Shown here: positions 57,905-64,000 of the stretch, piece after piece
How positions within the stretch are numbered: the stretch's first letter is position 1
Layout of the letters: the number at the start of each line of letters is the position of its first letter
NCBI GenBank assembly: GCA_015852425.1
Contig: JAAAIG010000003.1
Span: 1-64,000 of the forward strand
DNA: 64,000 bases
Source of the DNA: Gryganskiella cystojenkinii
Lineage: Eukaryota; Mortierellomycota; Mortierellomycetes; Mortierellales; Mortierellaceae
Direction: 5' to 3'
Position numbers and translations under genes: made by a program
Notes under the pieces: model-generated
Told to the model about the DNA's origin: nothing
What the model saw: the letters and a program-made list of their open reading frames with translations, nothing else
Database searches by the model: none

Positions 57905-60900
57905 ATGTACCACTCACAGTCCAACGTCCGTAAGAGACTTGACTACTACTATCGATCCGTCAATGCTGTCATCCTCAACCGTCAGAACCCGACCACGGGT
58001 CTGATCCCTGCCTCGGTCGCTGTCACTACCCACGGCGATTATCGTGATGCCTGGGTTCGGTATGTTGTCCTTTTCGACTCGATACTGCATTGTCTACACA
58101 AAGCGCACCTTCAAGCTAAACCAATTGTTTTTCCCTCTTCCCCTGCAAAAACAGAGATAACGTGTATTCGATCATGGCTGTCTTCGGTCTCGCTCTTGCC
58201 TATCGCCGCGTCGATGATGACGAGGGTCGTGCCTGTAAGTTCCTATCTTTTTCTCTTGTTTTTTCATAAGCATCGATCTGCAGGAGGAAAAGTCAAACAA
58301 CAACAACAACGACACCTTCTTTTTCTTACCAATGGAGACCCGGGACACACCTTGGAAAAGAAAGTTGGTTCCGTCCAAAATAACCTTCGACAGAGGGAGA
58401 CATGGACCACAATCTGAGGAGTTCAAACCTTGCAAATCAAACCGCGGTTCTTTATTCGTTGCTGATAAGGGTTGCGAGTGGGACTTCCTTTTTTTTTCTG
58501 CTTTGACCAAGTCACCAAAAAAAGAGAGCTCTGAGAGGAGTGTCCCAAAGAGTGCGTGTGTTTCGTTATCTTTCCACGCTTGGCCATTGGGCAGGATATT
58601 TTTTTTCTTTCTTTATTTCTTCCTTTCTGTTGAGTTTGGAGGGTGTCATTTTCTGAACAAAGGGCTAAATGGTTGCATCATGCCATATTGGACACATCTC
58701 ACAAGCGGGCAACAGGGACCATCCCGAGAAAAGAAAGGAAGACTGTTTGGAATGAGCAGCTAAAATAGGTTGTTATGCGCAATGACGATCATGGTGGTGC
58801 TGTGGTTACTCGAAAAAAATAAGCACTGTGCTTGTGTGTGATGCAGGGACGAATGTTGTTTTCTTTTGTGGGATGGTGTCGTGTGGTGTGTGCGTGCCTA
58901 TTGGCTTTGAAGCTCATGTCCGTGCGCTCTTGAAGGTGTCATTGTTCGTCCCCAAAACAGAGACACAGACATACGCTTACTCTTCTCTCTTTCTTCTCTT
59001 TCTCTCTCTCTCTCGCTCTTAGATGAACTCGAGAACTCGGTCGTCAAGCTGATGCGTGGATTGCTTTTTTGCATGATGCGCCAGGCACCTAAGGTTGAGC
59101 AGTTCAAGAAGACCCAAGCAATCAACGACTGTCTGCACGCCAAATATAATACAGCCACAGGAGACACCGTAGTAGCGGATTCCGCCTGGGGTCATTTACA
59201 GATCGACGCCACCTCTATCTTCTTGCTTGCTCTCGCCCAGATGACCGCTTCAGGGATCCTCATCATCTACACCACAGACGAGGTTGACTTTATCCAGAAC
59301 TTGGTCTTCTATATTGAACGTGCCTACCGCACACCCGATTATGGCATCTGGGAGCGTGGAAACAAAATCAACCATGGAGAGCCCGAGCTCAACTCGTCAT
59401 CCATCGGTATGGCCGTCGCCGCTCTCCAGGCCATCAACGGCATCAACTTGTTTGGATCTCGTGGAGGACCCAGCTCTGTAAGAGTGGTACTATTTTGCAG
59501 CTCTGGATCCTGTAGAGAGAATTATCATACCTAACCCAATCTTTTGTTGCTTTTGCTTGCTACGTAGGTTATTCATGTATTGCCCGATGAGATTACTCGC
59601 AACTACACCACCCTTCACTCAGCCTTGCCAAGAGAGTCCAACTCCAAGGAGATTGACGCGGCTTTGTTGTCCGTGATTGGTTTCCCCGCCTTTGCCGTCG
59701 GAGATGCTAAACTTGTGGAGCGGACGCGCAATGAGATTATCGAAAAGCTTGGAGGCAAATACGGATGCAAGCGTTTCTTGCGCGATGGACATCAAACTGT
59801 TCTAGAAAGTACGTTTTACTCCCGTTTAGGCCGGACGGGGTCTAATTATCACAGATGCCATTGAGATTCTAATCGGCAAGCCCTTTTTTATTTTTATTTG
59901 TTTATTTTGTTTACGAAATAGACACTTCCCGTCTCCATTATGATGCACATGAGCTCAAGATTTTCGAAAACATTGAGTGCGAGTGGCCATTATTCTTTAC
60001 CTACTTTATTCTAGATGGATTGTTCAGCGAGAATGAGGAACAGGTCGAGGAATACCGCGCCAAGTTGGAACCGTTGATCATTGATTCCGCTACGCTTGTC
60101 GATTTCGGTCAGTACCTTTCGGATTCCATGTCTGAGAGCGAGGATAGCCGTAGTTTGAAGACACCGACCTCTCCTGGATTCACCACCCCCGGAAGCAACG
60201 GCGAGGGCAAATTGCCCGAACATATCCCTCTGATCCCCGAACTTTATTATGTTCCTCACCACCTTGTCGACGCCGAGAAGACGGACAACCACTCACAGGC
60301 ACGCGTGGCGAACGACAACCTTCCCTTGGTCTGGGCGAACTCTCTTCACACTCTCGGAAACCTGATCTATGAAAACTTGCTCAGTGTTGCCGAGATTGAT
60401 CCTCTCGGAAGACGTTTTAACGCCCGCAAGACCCAAGCGAATGACACTGTTGTACAGGTCGTGCTATTGGCCGAGGACGCCAACTTGCAGAGCATGTTGA
60501 GCATGTACGGACTCGAGACCCAGACCATGGATCAGGTCCACCCCATCACTGTCAGTCACCCTCAGGGACTCAAGGAAGTCTATGGAGCCCTCGGAAAGAA
60601 CGCCAAACTCGGACTCTCTGGAAGACCCAAGCGCCCCGTCGGTTCACTCGGAACCTCGCGTCTCTACCGTGTTCAAGGACACCTCTACGCCTTTACGCCT
60701 CACTTCATGGATAACGAGGAGTTCTACTTAACCAGCGATAACGACTACCTTATCTCGATCTTTGAGCAGGAATTGGCGTTTGTCCGTCAGTACTGGGCTT
60801 ACCCTGGTCGTCCCACCATGACCGTAGTCTTGACCCATGCCATGTTGGGAGGACTGACCCGATCCCGCAGCTTTTCTCAGAACAACGAAGCTGGTATTAC

Positions 60901-63711
60901 CACCTGGAGAAAGGCATCCCTCGGATCGATCTCCCAAAAGGATAACAAGCGCAACTTGCTTAACTTCTTTATGAGCTTGCGTAACGGCATGTGCAACAAT
61001 GTCCGTGTTCGCCTTGGGCGTTTGAGCGAGATGGTCAACACCTCTTGTATCGAGTCATTGGATTTCTTGGTCACCAAGAAGGATATCGACTGGTTGAGCA
61101 TCCTTCGTGGTGCTGCAGATCGTCGCAAGGGCCGTACTGCCAGAAAGCTCGGATTGAACGAGAAGAAAACACAGGCTGCGACCCCCGGTGGAAGTAGGAC
61201 TCCCAGCCATCACCGCTGGTCGATCCGTCGTCAATCATCGTCCTATGGCACTGGATTCTCGCTCGCTTCTTTGACCACACCTGCTGTGAACAATGAGCTT
61301 GAGGGCGACAGTTACTTTGGATCGCACTCGCAGACTCAGACACCCGTTGAAGCCAACTTCCCCTCGTCTCCTTTTTCCATGACCCCTATTGCGCCCGCCT
61401 CTTCGACTGAACCCTATGCTCCCAAGAAGATCAAACCTGAGACGGCCAGGGCTTTCAAGCTCAGGGATCATGAGGAACCTCGCACTAACCGCAAGAACGG
61501 TGCAGGCATCTTGACCCCCGACTTGACCAACCTCGAAATTTCGGACCTATCAACAACCGAGCCTCTTGAGGAAGATGAGGACGACAATGGCATGGAGAAC
61601 CTGGGCTTGACTTTGGGCGATCCCTCCAGCATGGATGCCGCCATGACGATGCTCTCTGACTCGGTGAACCTCTACGATCAAATAGGTAAGCTTTTTAATT
61701 TTGTTTTGCTATCTTATCGGTCATGCTATGAACAGCATCTAAAAAAAACTTCGTAACACGTGTCCAATTTTTCTATGCAGATCTTTTGCAGTACCTCTTG
61801 TCCTGCCAGGGAGCCGATTTCTACGTGGACAACTTGGAGTCCACAGTCGGAACGCTTTTGGAGGAGGTCTACTCCAAATCGTTGATGCTGAAGCTTTGGT
61901 CGATCGTCCGTCAGGCTGCTGGATTGCTCAATAAGGTCGTCAACTCTTTGACTATCAACATTACGGATCTGGTCATTCGTCAAAAGCAGGTCACCATCGG
62001 TTCAGGTCCTATGGAACATTTCATCATCAGTCCTATTGGACCCGATGTCTTGAGCAGGATGATCTATGACAACAACTTTGATGATGTTCGTGAAGGCCCC
62101 GTCGTGCAAGAGGTCCTTATCTACCTCGGTTCGTTCATCCGTGCGGATCCCGAGATGTTTGAGGGTATTATGCGTCTTCGTACTCATTTCCTCATCATTG
62201 CCCTGCGCGAGGAGATTTCGCGTTTGAATAGCTGCGATGAGACCGATGCTGTGGAGCATTTGATGCAGCTCTCGCCTTTCGAGCTCAAGTCTTTGCTTGG
62301 AACTGTTCTTTCTGGTCCTACTCTGAGTTCCAACGCCACCAACACTTTGCTCCGCAACCAGTCCTCGGGCCGTTTGAGCCCCATTTCTGGACGTCGTCAG
62401 ATGGGCAATGTGTCTTTGTACGGTGAGAGCTCCGATACCGCCGTTAGCTCAAACATTGCTTCCTCGGGTCCCTCGGCCTCGGTCGGAGCTCTTCCTATTC
62501 CAAACATGATCAAGGGCTCGACGAGTTTCACGGTCAAGGTTCAGTCGGGAGGTTACCATTCGGGCAACTTTTCCAAGATTATCATCAACGAGAGCACAAT
62601 GTCTGTGTCGTCGCGTGGTATCAATATGGTTGTGATTGACCCTGTCCAGGGCGTCTTGATCGAATCGGTCTCGTTTGATACTCATATCTCCGAAGATGAG
62701 AGTGACGATCTCGCTCGTCTGATAGACTGGCTCCAGCCTGGAATGATTGTTGTCTGTGCTGGCAAGGACGATTGCTTTGAGCATTTGACCGCCGCTGCGC
62801 GTACTGCCTTGAAGCAGCTGGGCAGTAAGCATATCGACGATCTTAAGTACCGCGACTCTTGGTGCATGATTGGTGAGAAGGGTAAGCAAAACCCTATACA
62901 AAGTTATGTGAAATAATGTCTAAATGACTAAAGGCAACCAGCTAATGATGTATAATCCAATTTATCTGTTTGAATAGGTACCGAAGGCAGTATTGCTGTC
63001 GAGGCTCACAAGGCACTCACGGACGGACCTACGAATATGATCGAGAAGACCATCGACTTGAGCGCATACCAGGCCAAGGCCGATGATGTTGACATCTTCC
63101 CCTCGCCCTCGGCCATTGCTGCCTTTGTCCCTAACTCTTCAGGAAGATGGTTGCGTCGTCGCAAGAACGATGGATCCTTGAACCGTGTCCCAGACAAGTT
63201 TTATCCTCGTGTCTGGAGAATCTTGTCCCGTGCGGCTGGATTCCGTATCGGATCAAATTTCTTGCCTCGGGATCCCATCATTTCTGAAAAGACGCCTGAA
63301 GAGTTCAATTTTGCCTTGGCGGTCGAAAACTTTTTGGGTGTGATTGCCGACCCAGCTGAGCGTCAGATCGCTGTCGAGACATTGATGGTGATTGCCAAGA
63401 TTGAAGACCGTAACCCAGGTATGGAGGTACAGCCTGAGGTGATTGATCTGCCCATGATCATGCGTGAGGCCATGGACAAGTTCTGGACCAAATGGGTTGT
63501 GCACGGACCTGGTGGACGTGGTCAAGCGGGTGCTATGAATGGTGCTCCTGGAACCGTCGCAGGCATGTTGGGTGAGGTTGCGTTTGAACACCATGAGCAT
63601 TTGGCGAGGAGGATGTTTTATGACTTGCCTCAGGAGGGCAAGGAAGGTACGCATGCTTACTTGGCGCGCGCAGTGTTAAAGTTGTTGCCTTACACGATTG
63701 ATCTGGAGTAA
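57905..63711 (+). CDS. Phosphorylase b kinase regulatory alpha/beta-like protein (GH15-like)
   Basis: Seven exons: 57905-58059, 58155-58234, 59023-59477, 59568-59808, 59922-61685, 61781-62881 and 62978-63711, giving 1509 aa. The N-terminus ([46 protein letters not shown]) and [22 protein letters not shown] match the GH15-like (alpha/alpha)6 domain of PHKA/PHKB. Later matches include [20 protein letters not shown], the calmodulin-binding-region-like middle, [18 protein letters not shown] and the C-terminal [15 protein letters not shown] and [14 protein letters not shown] blocks. A Ser/Pro/Thr-rich disordered insert spans about residues 735-895. In animals the subunit regulates glycogen phosphorylase kinase; in this fungus the catalytic partner is unknown. 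Intron 2 is 788 nt, far longer than the others. Confidence 0.92.
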
Positions 63712-64000
63712 AAGAAAAAAAAATAATCGTCGTCTACATAGAAAAAAAAAGAATTGCCGCATAGAAAAATATAGAGAATTCATTCACTTTTTTGTCGTGT
63801 ATTATTATTAATATCCTTACATGCTTTCCCAGGATTATTGTTTTTTTTGTTCACTTAGTCCTCTATATTTAAATGGCCACGAATATCTATAGGAATAAGG
63901 AGCTACAAATAAGGAGTAACGTGCAAGAGAAGATTAAAGAAAAGAAAAGAAGGGAAAATTACTCAGACTATAGCCTCATCCTGACTCTGCTGCTGCTCAT
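63712..64000. other. 3' flank to window end
   Basis: AT-rich 3' region with A and T runs. The last ~20 bases (CTGCTGCTGCTCAT) could be the minus-strand start of another gene (ATGAGCAGCAGCAG), but too little is visible to call. Confidence 0.3.

Noticed and set aside
1..64000. CRISPR arrays, bacterial operons or phage islands
   Set aside because: No regularly spaced identical repeats and no ribosome-binding-site-led gene strings; the window is eukaryotic throughout.

Overview
The window is nuclear DNA of a filamentous fungus, probably an early-diverging lineage of the Mucoromycota/Mortierellomycota type. The evidence is: protein genes cut by many short GT-AG introns (mostly 70-150 nt); a fungal-type trifunctional tRNA ligase and a DASH/Dad3 homologue; and genes usually missing from Dikarya (a Slo/BK-type K+ channel, a phosphorylase-kinase alpha/beta-like protein, a TMEM209 homologue). 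The taxonomic placement is inference. The assembly carries one 77-N gap (21983-22059).

Layout. 1-6.4 kb is accessory DNA: the 3' half of a tRNA-Ser(AGA), a diverged ~80-bp direct duplication, decayed coding remnants including the RNase H end of a LINE-type retrotransposon, and one intact-looking 63-aa membrane protein. 6.4-11.2 kb holds a 75-aa membrane protein whose first coding exon is only ATG, a cytochrome P450 (minus) and a small secreted six-cysteine protein (minus). 11.2-14.3 kb is gene-poor and contains a candidate inverted-repeat element with eight TGAGGTCA motifs.

From 14.3 kb on the window is a gene-dense housekeeping block: O-fucosyltransferase-like protein (minus), FYRN/FYRC nuclear protein, PRPP synthetase, eEF1B-gamma, an unrecognised 728-aa two-TM protein (minus), CCT3 (minus) divergent from peptidyl-tRNA hydrolase, tRNA ligase (minus), TMEM209-like protein (minus), a Ser-rich RRxS protein (minus), the BK-type channel, Dad3-like protein (minus), ALG8, a SIKE/FGFR1OP2-like STRIPAK protein, a decayed 2-kb stretch, and the phosphorylase-kinase-like protein.

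The genes are independent eukaryotic transcription units, not operons. Themes they share are protein synthesis and quality control (eEF1B-gamma, Pth, Trl1, CCT3), the secretory pathway (ALG8, O-FucT-like, P450) and nucleotide or glycogen metabolism (PRPP synthetase, phosphorylase kinase). Exon models were built by eye from GT/AG sites, reading-phase agreement and family similarity. Each spliced CDS quoted sums to a multiple of three, except eEF1B-gamma, where the gap interferes. I found no convincing undescribed multi-gene system. The more unusual items are a PRPP synthetase start codon apparently assembled by splicing, the ATG-only exon gene, the inverted-repeat element, and the long disordered extension on the TMEM209 homologue.
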